From NCBI GenBank assembly GCA_024336345.1, contig JANFOG010000002.1, forward strand, positions 1,674,001 to 1,738,000: DNA of 64,000 nucleotides, given 5' to 3'. How positions within the stretch are numbered: the stretch's first letter is position 1; each line of letters starts with the position of its first letter. The DNA comes from Mariannaea sp. PMI_226 (Eukaryota > Ascomycota > Sordariomycetes > Hypocreales > Nectriaceae). The position numbers were made by a program, and so were the translations under genes. This document shows, piece after piece, positions 48,502 through 59,957 of the stretch. Under the pieces are notes generated by a model that saw only the letters and a program-made list of their open reading frames with translations, searched no databases and had not been told where the DNA came from.

Positions 48502-50017
48502 ATGAAGTTCTCCGCCATTGCTGCCGCCGCCGCTCTTGCGGGAGTTGTTGCCGCCAAGGACTCCAGAACCTTCGCCGTCTTGCGATTCAACGACAAGCAG
48601 CTCACCAAGGGCCGTGCCGACCCCATCGTCTCTCCTGGCAAGGTTGCTTCCCACGTTCACGTCATCGAGGGTGGCAATGCCTTCAGCTTGACCTCCACTG
48701 GACAGGACCTCACGAAGTCCACCTGCAGTAACGCCAACGTCAAGGGTGATAACAGTGCCTACTGGTTCCCATCCCTGTACTTCCACGACCCCAAGACCGG
48801 AAAGTTCGAGTCTGTTGATCTCTACTACTTCAACGCCTACTACTTGTAAGTTTTTGTCCCTCATTGGAAAGCATGGCGGTTGAGCCCCTGGGCTTTCTGT
48901 ACCCATTCAATCCAGAAAACTGACTTTGCTTCCTAGCTTCGAGGCTACCAATGATCAGATCAAGGCTTTCCCAGTCGGCTTGAGCATGGTCTCGGGCGAT
49001 GCCATGACCCGTGTCATGCCTACGGGTGGTCCTACTGGCAACCTCGACCCTTCTAAGGGCCCTCTCAATGTTGCCATGATGACCTGCCCTCGCACCACCT
49101 ACAATCCTCCTTCCTATGATCCCAAGTCTGACGGTACCAAGTCGGGTGTTGTCAACCCTAACAACCAGGGCGAGGGTGTCGGCTTCCCCGACCGCACCTG
49201 TGACGGCCTGTACTCCCCTCTCCGTGCCGATGTTCACTTCCCCTCTTGCTACAACCCTGCTGCCGGACTCACCAACTATAAGAGCAACATGGCCTTCCCC
49301 CAGGACGCGGGCAATGGCAAGGCTGACTGCCCCAAGGGCTGGATTCACGTTCCTCATCTCTTTTTCGAGGCTTACTGGGACACCCAGAAGTTCCAGGGCC
49401 GCTGGGAAGAGGGTAAGGGTGACCAGCCTTTCGTTTTCTCCAACGGTGATGTTACCGGCTACAGCTCCCACGCCGACTTCATCGCTGCTTGGGACGAGGA
49501 CGTTCTTCAGCACATCATCGACACCTGTGACGCTGGCTCAAGCGGCATGGACCAATGCCCTGGCGTGACCAAGAACACTGCGGCCTGCCACATCGACTCC
49601 CCCGTTGATGAGGTCACTGATGGAATTCTGACCCAGCTTCCCGGCAACAACCCCCTCAGTGGATGGAAGTACGGCTCTGGCAGCGGCAGCTCTGGCAGCC
49701 AGCCCTCTTCTCCCGGAAAGACCACCGTTGCTTCTGACCCAACCCGAACCGCTGAGGCCATTAGCTCGCATGTTACTAAGACTACCACCAAGACCACTAC
49801 CAAGGCTGCTCCTCCTAAGACTACTTCTACCAAGTCCGCTACCAAGGCTGCGACTAAGCCTGCTTCCCATGCTGCTCCTAAGCCAACCACCTGCAACGCC
49901 AAGACTCACACTGTCTACAAGACCGTCACCGTCACTGCTCATGCTCCCGCCCAGACTAAGAGCACTGCTCCCAAGAAGAGCCACCGCCGCCGACATGGCC
50001 GCCGTGGTTTCAATTAA
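48502..50017 (+). CDS. Secreted DUF1996-domain protein
   Basis: Two exons, 48502-48845 and 48937-50017, giving 474 residues. A signal peptide (MKFSAIAAAAALAGVVAA) is followed by an N-terminal part typical of DUF1996 (VSPGKVASHVHVIEGGNAF, STCSNANVKGDNSAYWFPSL) and conserved His and Cys (FPDRTCDGLYSPLRADVHFP, WIHVPHLFFEAYW). The domain runs to about residue 310. After it comes a Ser/Thr/Lys/Pro-rich, probably O-glycosylated linker (about 325-430) and a basic end (KKSHRRRHGRRGFN). DUF1996 proteins are common secreted or wall-associated fungal proteins without a proven activity. The strong C-ending codon use suggests high expression. The basic tail is unlike a GPI signal, so it is likely secreted or bound to the wall by charge. 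Confidence 0.93.
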
Positions 50018-50679
50018 GCAGAGATTTGCTGTGTTAAGATAGTCTTTCATACTAAAACTCACACTTGGTTAGGGATGGTGGGGGATTTGATGGAGTATAC
50101 ATATATGAGAGTAGTTGGATATTTCGATTCTTAACTTGTACATTATAAGGCACATAGTTTTCACTTTTTGGAGGTCAGTTGCGAGCAGAAAAAACACCTT
50201 GCCCGGCATGAACCAGGGTACGGAAATGGAAATTTGATTTGTTAAATAACACATGCTTCGTATTGATTATGCAGTGACTCGGTGTAAAGCAAATTATTTT
50301 GAGTGCAAGGAAGCCTGCACTAGCATCGATATTGCCTACAAGGTGTAAGACAACTTTGATGGGGTGATGCAAGCTCTCGACTGTCAACTTCAGCCAATCC
50401 GGGTAAAAGAAACGTTTTTAGGAAACACCCGAAAATTTTACTTTCATGACGTTTATTTCGTGCCAAATAGTGCCCCGATGCCCTTGGGAGGCATGAATTT
50501 GTCCGATAAGTTGCCAAGGATATCGAGTAAGGCTGGTGGTACTCAAGCTCCTGAGGTTGGGATCGGGTAATCTTCGGATAAATACAAAACACTTAGCTCC
50601 TGCCTCTCAGTCTCTGCTACCAATTTTCACACTCGCAACGACAACCTCTCAAGTCGGTTTGCCAGCCCGACAACGCGTC
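50018..50679. other. Spacer between DUF1996 gene and rRNA methyltransferase
   Basis: A 662-base spacer holding the 3' UTR of the upstream gene and the promoter of the downstream gene in the same orientation. No further gene is supported. Confidence 0.5.
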
Positions 50680-52621
50680 ATGTCTCTCTATCATGAAGCA
50701 ACCGAGTTCTTGACTGGCTCATCTTCAGCCGGGGGGAGTCTCAAATCACGAATTTTCAAGAACAAAAAGCTCAAGTCGGCACCTAACCAAGTTTATGCCC
50801 TGGTTTTAGAGACTTGCAAATGGAGTCCTATCCTCAAGGAGGTCATTGAGAGAGCCGAGCTTCTCAAACATGAACGCAAGGTAAGGACTGAAGTTTCCAA
50901 ATAATACCCTATTCAATTTTTTTTTCTTTTTAGCTTTGCTAACTCGAGGGTGTTTTTTTTCGTTTTCGTGTGGTTAGCTTTCACCACCACTGTCATTACT
51001 CCTGGTACATGACTTCCTATTAGCAAAGAAGGGCATCGCGCTTCCTCAGAGCCATGGTCTCCGAGCCGCCGTAGAGAGGCATCGAGGTAGATTGTCTTCG
51101 GAGTTTACGCGGGCTCGTTTACGAAGGAAAGCTGCTTCCCTTGACGAGTTGAAGGAGCAGGTGAAGAGGGAATCCGCTGGTGAGGAAGCAAACTATCCTC
51201 GATGGGTTCGTGTCAATGCACTCAAGAGCACCCTTGAGGAGCAACTAGACACAACATTTTCAAGCTACTCAAGGGCTGGTTCGATCCAGGACGTTATCAA
51301 GAATCTGGGAAAGAACATCCTCATTGACCCCCATGTACCCAACCTTGTCGCCATCACCTCTGGAACCGACCTTACAAAGACCGAAGCTTATGCTTCTGGC
51401 AAAATCATCCTTCAGGATAAGGCATCTTGCTTTCCTGCCTACTTGCTAGATCCGCGTTCTGAGGACGGGGATTTGATCGACGCTTGCTCAGCGCCAGGCA
51501 ACAAGACAACACATTTGGCGGCTATCTCAAAGGAGCACCAGCCAGAGTTCGAGACCTTACCACAGACCATTTATGCCTTTGAAAAGGATCCCCGGCGAGC
51601 GCAGACCTTGGAAAAGATGGTAACAACGGCAGGATCAAAACCAGTGACACGGATTGGATTCGGCCAGGATTTTCTGCAGGTGGACCCCCACGCTGAGAAA
51701 TACAAATCCGTGGGTGCTCTACTCTTAGATCCGAGCTGCTCCGGCAGTGGTATTGTTGGGAGAGATTCAATGCCAGATCTCCATCTACCAGAAATTTCCG
51801 GTGCCACGGATAAGGGGGGTGCAGGGAAGACGAACAAGCGCAAGAGGAAACATGAGCAGGTTGAGCCAGAGGCTAAAAATGTGATGGTGGACGACGACGG
51901 GAATGAGACGGTTGTTGAATCTGAGAAGGATCTGGAGAGCCGATTGGAAGCCCTGGCGTCCTTCCAATTGACTATCCTTTTGCATGCGTTCAAGTTTCCA
52001 TCAGCGAAGAAGGTCACATACTCGACCTGTTCTGTTCACATGCAAGAGAATGAGCGAGTAGTGATGCGGGCCCTCGATTCGGATATTGCAAAGAAGAGAA
52101 ACTGGCGCATTTTGTTGCGCAAGGACCAGGTTTCCGGGATGAAAGAGTGGCCCGTCCGAGGGTTGACCTCGGCATGTGGGGGCGATGAAAACGTGGCTGA
52201 CGCTTGTATCCGCTCATACAAAGACGACGGCCAAGGTGTCATGGGTTTTTTTGTTGCCGGCTTCGTGAGAGATGATACCCAAGATACCGACACGGTGGAA
52301 GATGATGAGGGGCCTTATCTACGAGATGATGGTGGATCGATTATACGAGATATCCTCGGCATGCCAGTATTGAAGTCTACGGGGGTTTCAGTTTCGTTGA
52401 CGGCTCGCGACGAATCTGGATCTGAGGCAGAGAAGCATGGAGAGGAGGATGACGAGGAGGAAGAAGAAGAAGAAGAAGATGATGATGATGAAGACGACGA
52501 TGATGACAGTGCTACAGAAGGTTCTACAGGAAGTTCTAGAAGTCAACAGCAACAAGGTGTGGCGGTTTCAACCTTGGACGAAGATGAGGATGAGGATGAG
52601 TGGAATGGGCTTGACGACTGA
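50680..52621 (+). CDS. rcm1: 25S rRNA (cytosine-C5) methyltransferase, Rcm1/NSUN5 family
   Basis: Two exons, 50680-50880 and 50978-52621, giving 614 residues. The N-terminus (MSLYHEATEFLTG) and the PRWVRVNALKS segment match Rcm1/NSUN5. The SAM-binding motif I is DACSAPGNKTTHLA from residue 235; the PC-type motif IV is DPSCSGSG (Cys321) and the second conserved Cys is in TYSTCSVHMQENE (Cys418), so both catalytic cysteines of m5C RNA methyltransferases are present. An insertion of about 65 charged residues (about 328-395) lies between them. The C-terminus is a long Asp/Glu tail from DEEEEEEEEDDDDE-type triplet repeats. In yeast Rcm1 methylates a conserved cytosine of 25S rRNA in the nucleolus; NSUN5 does the same in animals. 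The identity is firm. Confidence 0.94.
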
Positions 52622-53614
52622 GCTCCCTCATTGGCTATGAGAAGCGAATATCAAATCATGGCGAATAAGGCGTCAGAACAAGCATGGATGTTTATTTGAA
52701 ATACAGGTGATAGATAATGCATGATTGAATCATGGTGCCTGGAGCCTCAAACGGCACTTGGCTAGGCCCACAATGAGCCGAGGCATGGCAAACAGGCTAA
52801 CCAGATACGTACTACTCTAAAAAGTCGACCCGAGAAACAGGAGCCGATAATGCAGCTCTGACTCTCCGAGTCCGTGGAACCAAGCTGCATTGGGCTACAT
52901 CTCCTGATCCATTGTAGCTGGCGATGAGGTCATCAGATAGAGATCTCATTTTTTTTTTCTTTCGCCCGTTGTTGTAGTGCCATTTGTTGGAAGAAGATAG
53001 ATAACACATAATCAGATGGTGGGGACGGGCCGCTCAACTATTGAAATCCGAACCCCGTTTACGTAGCCTGGGCCTTTCCAGCGTGTGGAAACCCGTCACA
53101 AGTTCTGGTAGGTTACGTATCGTCAACAAGGTGACCGAAACAGAAACAGCCCGACGGAGTTTTCCGCTTCCAACGTTATTCTTTGGGTTTGCCTTCGGGG
53201 CGACTGTGCACTCCAGCCCCGACTTCTGCTATGGTAGGCTAGGAGGACTCTTTCTCCTTCTTCTGGGCTTCTTCTTCTTCTTACTATGTATTATTATAGG
53301 TGGTGCTATCGACCAAGGTTTATCTCTGATGACGCAAGTATCAATGCTGTAGCTAGGGTTACGGCATTCAGGATCGAGGGTAGTAAAGTATGCATTGTGA
53401 AGTGCAAATTAAACTATCGAAGGGTAGGGGCTATTGTGAGAATCGGAGCCGAAGATTCGGACGAAAGAAGCGGGAGTGGGTGTCAGTGGTCCTGCAGCCA
53501 CGACTCAAATTTTTTCTAGAAGAAAAAGAAGCCCTAGAGTGGACACTAATGAGAAGTGGCGTGGTCTAAGTCATGAGTTTACTGGCTGCACCAGTACGAA
53601 GTACGAATAATAGG
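52622..53614. other. Spacer with rRNA methyltransferase 3' flank
   Basis: About 1 kb without a supported gene. An A/T-rich 3' UTR-like part is followed by ordinary sequence, ending at the TA that starts the mobile element. The short frames at 53041-53519 have no recognisable content. Confidence 0.45.
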
Positions 53615-53616
53615 TA

Positions 53617-53646
53617 CAGTAACAACGCAAAAGTCTTCTTCCACCC
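53617..53646 (+). repeat. Left terminal inverted repeat of the Tc1/mariner element
   Basis: Starts CAGTAACAACGCAAAAG and ends CCACCC. It differs from the right end at bases 7 and 8 only. Preceded by the target TA. Confidence 0.92.
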
Positions 53647-53761
53647 CACATATCTGACCACACCACCATTTTACCCCCCCAACTTTATGTATACATTATG
53701 AAGCCAAAAATCAATCAAATCAATATTTATGTATATCATTAGAAAGCCCCTTTTCTGCTCT

Positions 53762-54899
53762 TTAATATTTGGTATACCAACCTTGTGCGCGAATGCATGC
53801 GCGAAGCCTGCGCTCTAGTGACAGTAAACAGTCCCGAATTTGATATTGGGGTATTGCATTCCAAGCAACTTCAACACATCGTGTAAACTCTTTAATATCT
53901 GCCTCATTATCCTTTAAATCTTTGAGATGAGGGAATAATCTCTTTAGCTTTCTTTTTAAAATACTCCAGACGTTCTCTATAGGGCTAAGATCTGGTGAAT
54001 GAGGAGGCCAATCTAGCAGCTCAATTCCATGTCTCATAAGCCAACTCATTGTTGTTCTAAAGAGATGAATTTTGGCATTATCTTGTTGAAAAACGCGACA
54101 TCCATTATACAAAGGCAGAAATCCCTCTTGAAGAGCTTTGCGATAGCTCCAGCCAGAATAACCATTCTTTTTCGCAGTGGAATCTCGGGTCATAGTGATA
54201 ATAGGTATACGTCCTGTTAACCAGATTCCGGCCCAGAACATCACAGAAATCGTAGGTTTAACGTGGTCCGATTGATTAACCAGTTCTCGATTATACTTTT
54301 CATGTGGTAGTCGAAATGCATAGGCGTTGGGGTTGCTGCTTTTATTTTGAACAGAAGTCTCATCAGAGTTGATCATCTAGTCAGGTAAGCATGAGGACAG
54401 ACACTCCAACTTCAAATTGGCATACTTCCACCAAATCTTCAATATCTTCAAGCCAGGCTTGACACCATCGTAGCCTAATGGCAGCAGATTCTTTTGATAG
54501 TTTTGGTCTGTTCAGAGCTTTCCATTTGCGTTTGTAATGGAATTTGACGACTCGCTTGATTGTCTCTTTGTGTACTTGGCCATCCATACAGTCAACAAGT
54601 GCGTCCCATGAAATAAGCCTATCCTTCCGGATCAATCGTAAAATATACCTTCTTTCTGCTCGTGAAAGTTTATGAGGCCGACCACTTCGAGCCCGATTTT
54701 GAACGTGACCAGTCTCATCGAAGCGTTTTTTTATGTGCATGACAGTTGGGTGGTTGGTGTTGAACTGCTTTGCGACGCGCCGCGCAGACACACCTGCATC
54801 CAAAAGCGCCAACATAGCTCCTTTTGCTTCAGGAGAAAACTGGTGATTTGGCCGCCGATTTCCGCTTATAATGTCACCAAATTTACGCTCAGAAGCCAT
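53762..54899 (-). CDS. Tc1/mariner DD34E transposase, interrupted by a probable 49-bp intron
   Basis: Exon 1 is 54899-54426, the intron 54425-54377, exon 2 54376-53762; the product is 362 residues. The unspliced frame hits a TGA and shifts frame, but the 49-bp segment has a GTATGC donor, a CTGAC branch-like site and a TAG acceptor. Its removal gives WLEDIEDLVEMINSDETS, with the WC-to-SDE spacing expected of Tc1 transposases. The N-terminus has helix-turn-helix domains (SARRVAKQFNTNHPTVMHIK) and a GRPHKL hook. The catalytic triad is D in INSDETS, D in FQQDNAKIH and E in LSPIENVW, with exactly 34 residues between the last two: DD34E. It cuts and pastes the element at TA sites. Confidence 0.85.
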
Positions 54900-54974
54900 G
54901 GTTGTGGTATGTTATGAAGGAAGGAAAAAGAAGGGGTGGTCGGGGACGCGTCGCGGTTGTGGGGTCGTTGTGTC

Positions 54975-55004
54975 GGGTGGAAGAAGACTTTTGCGTGCTT
55001 ACTG
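54975..55004 (-). repeat. Right terminal inverted repeat of the Tc1/mariner element
   Basis: Reads GGGTGGAAGAAGACTTTTGC on the plus strand and ends TTACTG, followed by the target TA at 55005-55006. It is inverted relative to 53617-53646. Confidence 0.92.
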
Positions 55005-55006
55005 TA

Positions 55007-56418
55007 GCAGTGCACTAAATGGAGCACTAAAGGCGGACCACAGCGCAGGACAACAGCAGAGTACGTACTTACTCGGTCTCCTCAAATTGTTAGGCGCCAC
55101 TCGCATTCTCTTTTGTAGCGGGGGCCCCGAGGTCACTCCAAGTCAGTTAGGTAGGTAGGCTTAGTCAAGTCAAAGTGCCGAGGCACAGCAGCTACCCAAC
55201 AGGGATAATTGCACCGACGGACTTTATCAAGGATTTTTTTTTTTGTTAGTTGCTGCACCGAGATCCCCTGTTGCTCCGTACCCTGATATTGTTTTTTGTT
55301 ATTTTTTAAAATTAGGGGACATGGATGGGGATTTTGATGTGAATTCGTGCCTGACGACGTATTGTTTCCCCTGTTGGCCAGTCAGTCAGACAGACAGAGA
55401 CAGAGACAGAGATAGAGAGAGATAGAGGACTGTTGCCCTAGGTTGGTTCCATTGCCTCTGTAATCCAGCCTGGGGACTTGCACCGTAGGTGGTGGTCAGG
55501 ATTGGCCCGCAGCCTCAAGACTTTTTCACTAGAATAATAGACTGGGGCAAAAGGAGGAACAAGATGAATAGCGAGTGCTATGTAAAATATTGCCGAGAAT
55601 CGTGCCACTAGAACTGGGATCTCGCACTTTGAATGGTCTCCGTGGCACAGAATCTGAGCAATCTGACAGCAACCCTAGCTGAATACTGCCTGACCTTTAC
55701 CTAAAGATATGGTACGGTATACACAGTAGGTAGGTTACGGTAACCCAGCCCGGTCCCTAGCCCGGTCCCTACAGCTCATCCACATTGTGACTAAAAAAGT
55801 CCGATTGCGAAGGTGCATGCATGTCCAGTAGCATGCATAGGCACCATAGTGCCATAGTGCCATAGTGCCATAGTGCCATCCCATAGTCCCATAGTACCAT
55901 AGTACGCATACCCGCCCACGCACTCGGTCGCTTGTTCGCTTTTGCCCGGCTCGGGGCCTTCGAGTGACGCGATCGCCGCACCTTGTTCAGACCCGTTCCA
56001 AGTTCCACGGCAATACTGTCCCCAGCTCTTCACGGGCAAATGTGGATGCTATTCTGTGGAACCTTTCGGATTAGAAATGAGAGGGAAAAAAAAGAGAAGA
56101 GGCGACGGCCGTGATAAGGATATTGTCACTATACCCCATGGCAGGCCTTATGTATATATATGTGTGTGTATCCATGTCCACCTCATCTACATTTTCAGAT
56201 TCATTCTGGTTCATCAGTAACAACCGCCAACAACTTTCATTGATCTCTAGTTAGTTAATTAACATAGAGATCTGAGCTCCTATGCTCTTCTAGCGCGCGT
56301 CACATCCACATCGACAGCCGCCCAATATTCGACAGTTTCATCCCGTCTCAGGTCTCAGACGTGGCACACACAACAATCCAGTGCATAGTTAGCGCCACAG
56401 CCGCCACAATCCGCTAAC
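55007..56418. other. Spacer before the DHA1 exporter
   Basis: No gene supported. It contains an AGACAG-type repeat at about 55389-55425, a duplicated AGCCCGGTCCCT at about 55747-55770, a CATAGTGC repeat at 55843-55907 and TAGGTAGG motifs at about 55149 and 55727. The last 200 bases before 56419 are C/A-rich with few G, the likely leader of the exporter. Confidence 0.5.
55843..55907. repeat. 8-bp tandem repeat (CCATAGTG-type units)
   Basis: About four perfect CCATAGTG units followed by several degenerate CCATAGT units. Non-coding. Confidence 0.85.
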
Positions 56419-58326
56419 ATGTCTCCGACTCCCTCCTTCCTACCCTCCTCATCGTCATCCCTGACAATCCACGAGAACGACGTCGAAGCGCAACAGTTTC
56501 AAGTCAAGGCCTCCCACTTCAGCCTCATCCTAGACCAAGCTGGCGTCGACGATGCCGTTCTCAACCACAAGTATGCTGGCGAGGGAACTCCCGAGTCACC
56601 CTACGTCGTCGACTTTCTTCCCAATGACCCCCGCAACGCCATGAACTTCTCCAACACTAAGAAATGGATCATCACCGTCCTGCAGGCCATTGCCACTCTT
56701 GCTGTGGCTTTTGTCAGTACTGCCTACTCGGGCGGTCTCACCAGCATCCTCATGGACTTTCGAGTTTCCACCGAAGTGGTCATCCTTGGTATCTCAATGT
56801 TCGTCCTGGGCTTCGCCGTTGGTCCTCTTGTCTGGGCCCCGTTGTCGGAGCTTTTCGGTCGCCAGATCCTCTTCTTCTTCTCCTACATGGCTCTCACTGC
56901 CTTTAGCGCTGGTGCTGCTGGTGCCCCCAATATGGGTGCCCTGATTGTGTTGCGTTTCTTTGGCGGTGCATTCGGCTCGTCGCCCTTAACCAATGCTGGC
57001 GGTGTCATTGCCGACATGTTTGATGCGAGACAGCGTGGTATGGCTACGGCTATATTTGCGATGGCTCCCTTTCTAGGACCTACTATCGGTAAGCAACGAA
57101 GAAAATGATGAGATATGAAAACAAAAAAGTGCAAACGAATACTAACATCATTTCTCTCTTTTTCCCAGGCCCTATTGCTGGTGGTTTCCTTGGTGAGAAC
57201 TCAGGCTGGCGCTGGGTTGAAGGCATGATGGCCATCTTCACCGGCGTGGTCTGGATCGTCAACTCCCTCGTCATCCCCGAGACATACGCACCAGTGCTTC
57301 TGCGTCGCAGAGCCGCGGCCCTGTCAGCCAAGACCGGAAAGGTCTACGTTTCCAAGGTCGACGTGGGCCGTCCCGTTATCAGCGTCGCGGCCCAGTTCAA
57401 AGTGTCTCTCCTCCGCCCTTGGATCCTCCTCTTCAAGGAGCCCATCGTCCTCCTCACATCCATCTACATGGCCATCATCTACGGCACCCTGTATATGTGC
57501 TTCGCTGCGTTCCCCATCGTCTTCCAGCAGGGCCGCGGATGGAGCCCCGGTGTGGGAGGCCTGGCTTTCATTGGTATTGCCGTCGGCATGGTGTTCGCAG
57601 TGGCTTACACCATGTTTGACAACCGCCGATATCTTCGCGTCGCAGCCGCTTCTCCCGGCGGACACGCCCCGCCCGAGGCCCGACTCCCCCCTACGCTGCT
57701 TGGTTCCGTCCTTCTTCCTGCTGGTCTCTTCTGGTTCGCGTGGACCAACGGCAACGATATCCACTGGATTGTCTGCATCATCGGATCCGCTGTGTTCTCA
57801 ATGGGACTCGTGCTTGTGTTCCTTTCCTTGATGAACTACCTAGTCGATTCTTGTAAGTTTTTTTTTGCTCTTCTCTTTTCAATGTCTATTTTGACTCGTC
57901 CTGGGGAGCATAAATCGGGTTCATGAATCTCGAACAATAAATTTCCCAGGCTGTCAAGGTCGACTGATAGCTCTCTCTGGATTCATTTGGCTAATTAATG
58001 CTTGCGTAGATGTCATCTTTGCCGCCTCCGTCCTTGCAGCCAACTCAGTCCTCCGATCCTTGTTTGGTGCCGCGTTTCCGCTCTTCACCACGTACATGTA
58101 CAAGGACCTGGGTAACCACTGGGCCAGCTCGATACCCGCTTTCCTCGCCGTCGCTTGCATCCCCTTCCCCTTCCTCTTTTACAAATATGGTGAGCGCATT
58201 CGCATGAAGTGCGAGTTCGCCGCCGAGGCCGCCAACGTTCTCCAGCGCATGCGCACCAAGCATGAGGACATCACTGAGGAGCAGGCCGTGGCTGAGGCTG
58301 AGGCTAAGGAGAAGGAGCTCCACTAG
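56419..58326 (+). CDS. MFS drug:H+ antiporter, DHA1 type (12 TM)
   Basis: Three exons, 56419-57088, 57169-57852 and 58010-58326, giving 556 residues. A hydrophilic N-terminus of about 80 residues ends in [14 protein letters not shown], typical of DHA1 exporters. Motif A is [15 protein letters not shown]; antiporter motif C is split by intron 1 ([16 protein letters not shown], from GPTIG and PIAGG). The block [20 protein letters not shown] is restored across intron 2, which supports the model. The long central loop and the charged C-tail (KEKELH) are normal. The family (Flu1, Tpo1, Mdr1-like) exports azoles, polyamines and mycotoxins across the plasma membrane; the substrate here is not inferable. 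It is followed after 1.6 kb by a second MFS gene of another subfamily. Confidence 0.93.
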
Positions 58327-59957
58327 AGAATGGCGTCTACATCTTTCTGGTTACACTGCCCGGTGGATTTCGACCGCATCCAAGCAGTGCAACATGGCGA
58401 AAGCACAAAGTCCTTTGCCACAACTCCACTTTCTTTCCCTTTTTTTCTTTGTTCTTTTCTACTTTCTATTTCATCTTGTGGACATTATACAATCAATATT
58501 TATACTTGCATTTTCAATGGACATGGATATCGGGAGCGATTGGGTGCTCGTCATTGGGATCATCAGCATTGGGACGGCGTTCCGGTTTCAAATAGACCAT
58601 AGAATGGGAACACGGAAGTACAATGGACAGGATATATTACGTTAGATTATGTTACCGGAGGGATAAAAAGGCAAATATGGGTTAAAACTTGTGCGCTGAC
58701 AGTAGAGTCAGCCTGATATAATTACAAAAGGTGCCTAATTTACTTCCTAAGCCCCCACACCTCAGAGTGAGACACAAGATCTGTAGAATACACAAAGTCC
58801 CAGCTCTGCAAATGGTCATAGACCATCTTGCATGGTGTAGGTAGATCGGGTCAGCACGGACTCACATCAATAGCACCAAATAGACGAGCTCCCCACAGAG
58901 CACTGCGCAAACATCGGATGACTGATGAGTAAACGAAATATAGGCAGGTAAGATAATACTCCTCTAACAATGAAAAATTAAGATAGCTGCTAGATTGGAA
59001 GCTGCTTTGCGACGCTGGTATTTGAGCTTGCATATGAAGACGCCGAAGAGCTTCGTAATGTCCATAATGCGATAGACCATAAAGCAGTATTATATGAAGC
59101 TAATGAGGATCGACTCCTCCTGCTAATAACTCAACTAGACTCTCTGGGGTTCGGCTTAGGGCTATGTCGACTGGTGTGTACTGATTACTGTTTGGCACCG
59201 ACATCATCGGATTCAATTATGTGTAAGCCTTGCTTTTTTCCCCTTCTGTTATCTTACTTTCTTGCTCCCATGGCGGTCAGCCTTACATTGTTACCGAAGT
59301 TCTCAAAGATGTGGAGCGAAGATGGAGAAGCTTGCATCATGATACCAGTAATATTATCCCCGTTCTTGGGCAGCCTTCGAGCCTAGAACTAGATCTGGGC
59401 AAGCGGCGGTCCTCCCCGGTTGTCGTGCGACAACGTAGTCGCTTAGTGAGATGTAGTGAATCCGTAGAGTAATTGCTAATTGAGCATTGCTATAGCTAAT
59501 CCTCAAAATTGAACTGGTGTCAATAAAAAATCGCTGTACGGTTGAGTCACGTTTGGGAGCACAACAGTTGAATTTGCTGTAGACTTTGAAGTCTTCAATT
59601 GTGTAGTTATTCTTTTTTTTCTCCCTGAAGCAGTTAAACGAAGTGAAGGGGAACCATAAGATCTACCAACGTTATAATCTGTAGCTTACTCACGAACCAG
59701 GTTTGTAGGGATCGAAGGTGGAGACTTTGAATGGAGCACCACTCGACCGAAGGGTGGAGTTACCAGGCTTGGATATAAGTTAATATAAAGAGAGAGAGAG
59801 ACCTGGAGCGGTGTTGAGGTGATGCAGTTGTCGACGTCTGGTGGAGCTCGGTTGTTTTGCAGCTGTTGGGTGTTTGCTTCTTCGTTTCCTGTTACGACGT
59901 TTGTTTGCTTGTCGCAAAACCCGAGAAATTAATCTTCCAGTATCATCGACAGACACA
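58327..59957. other. Spacer between the two MFS genes, with a possible coding relic
   Basis: Mostly unassigned. One plus-strand frame is open without an ATG from about 58998 to 59386, with protein-like stretches (IDHKAVLYEANEDRLLLLIT), and the overlapping frame 59230-59472 includes TEVLKDVERRWRSLHHDTSN. A GT...AG pair lies between them (about 59221-59279), but no splice choice joins them in frame, so I call it at most a gene relic. The end of the region is the promoter of the DHA2 gene. Confidence 0.3.

Larger units (their letters stand above)
53617..55004 (-). mobile_element. Tc1/mariner-type DNA transposon, nearly intact
   Basis: A 1388-bp element with one transposase on the minus strand. 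It starts CAGTAA and ends TTACTG, with inverted repeats at both ends and a TA on each flank (53615-53616 and 55005-55006), the target duplication of Tc1/mariner elements. The first 30 bases match the inverted end at 28 positions. Non-coding arms of 145 and 105 bp flank the gene. The gene reads through if one intron is removed. Close to intact, so recent or possibly active; I see no obvious C-to-T mutation load such as RIP would leave. Confidence 0.9.

Noticed and set aside
53762..54899. Transposase read as a frameshifted, dead pseudogene.
   Set aside because: A 49-bp segment with good donor, branch and acceptor sites closes both the stop and the frame and restores the family spacing, so splicing explains it better. 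It is still unproven.
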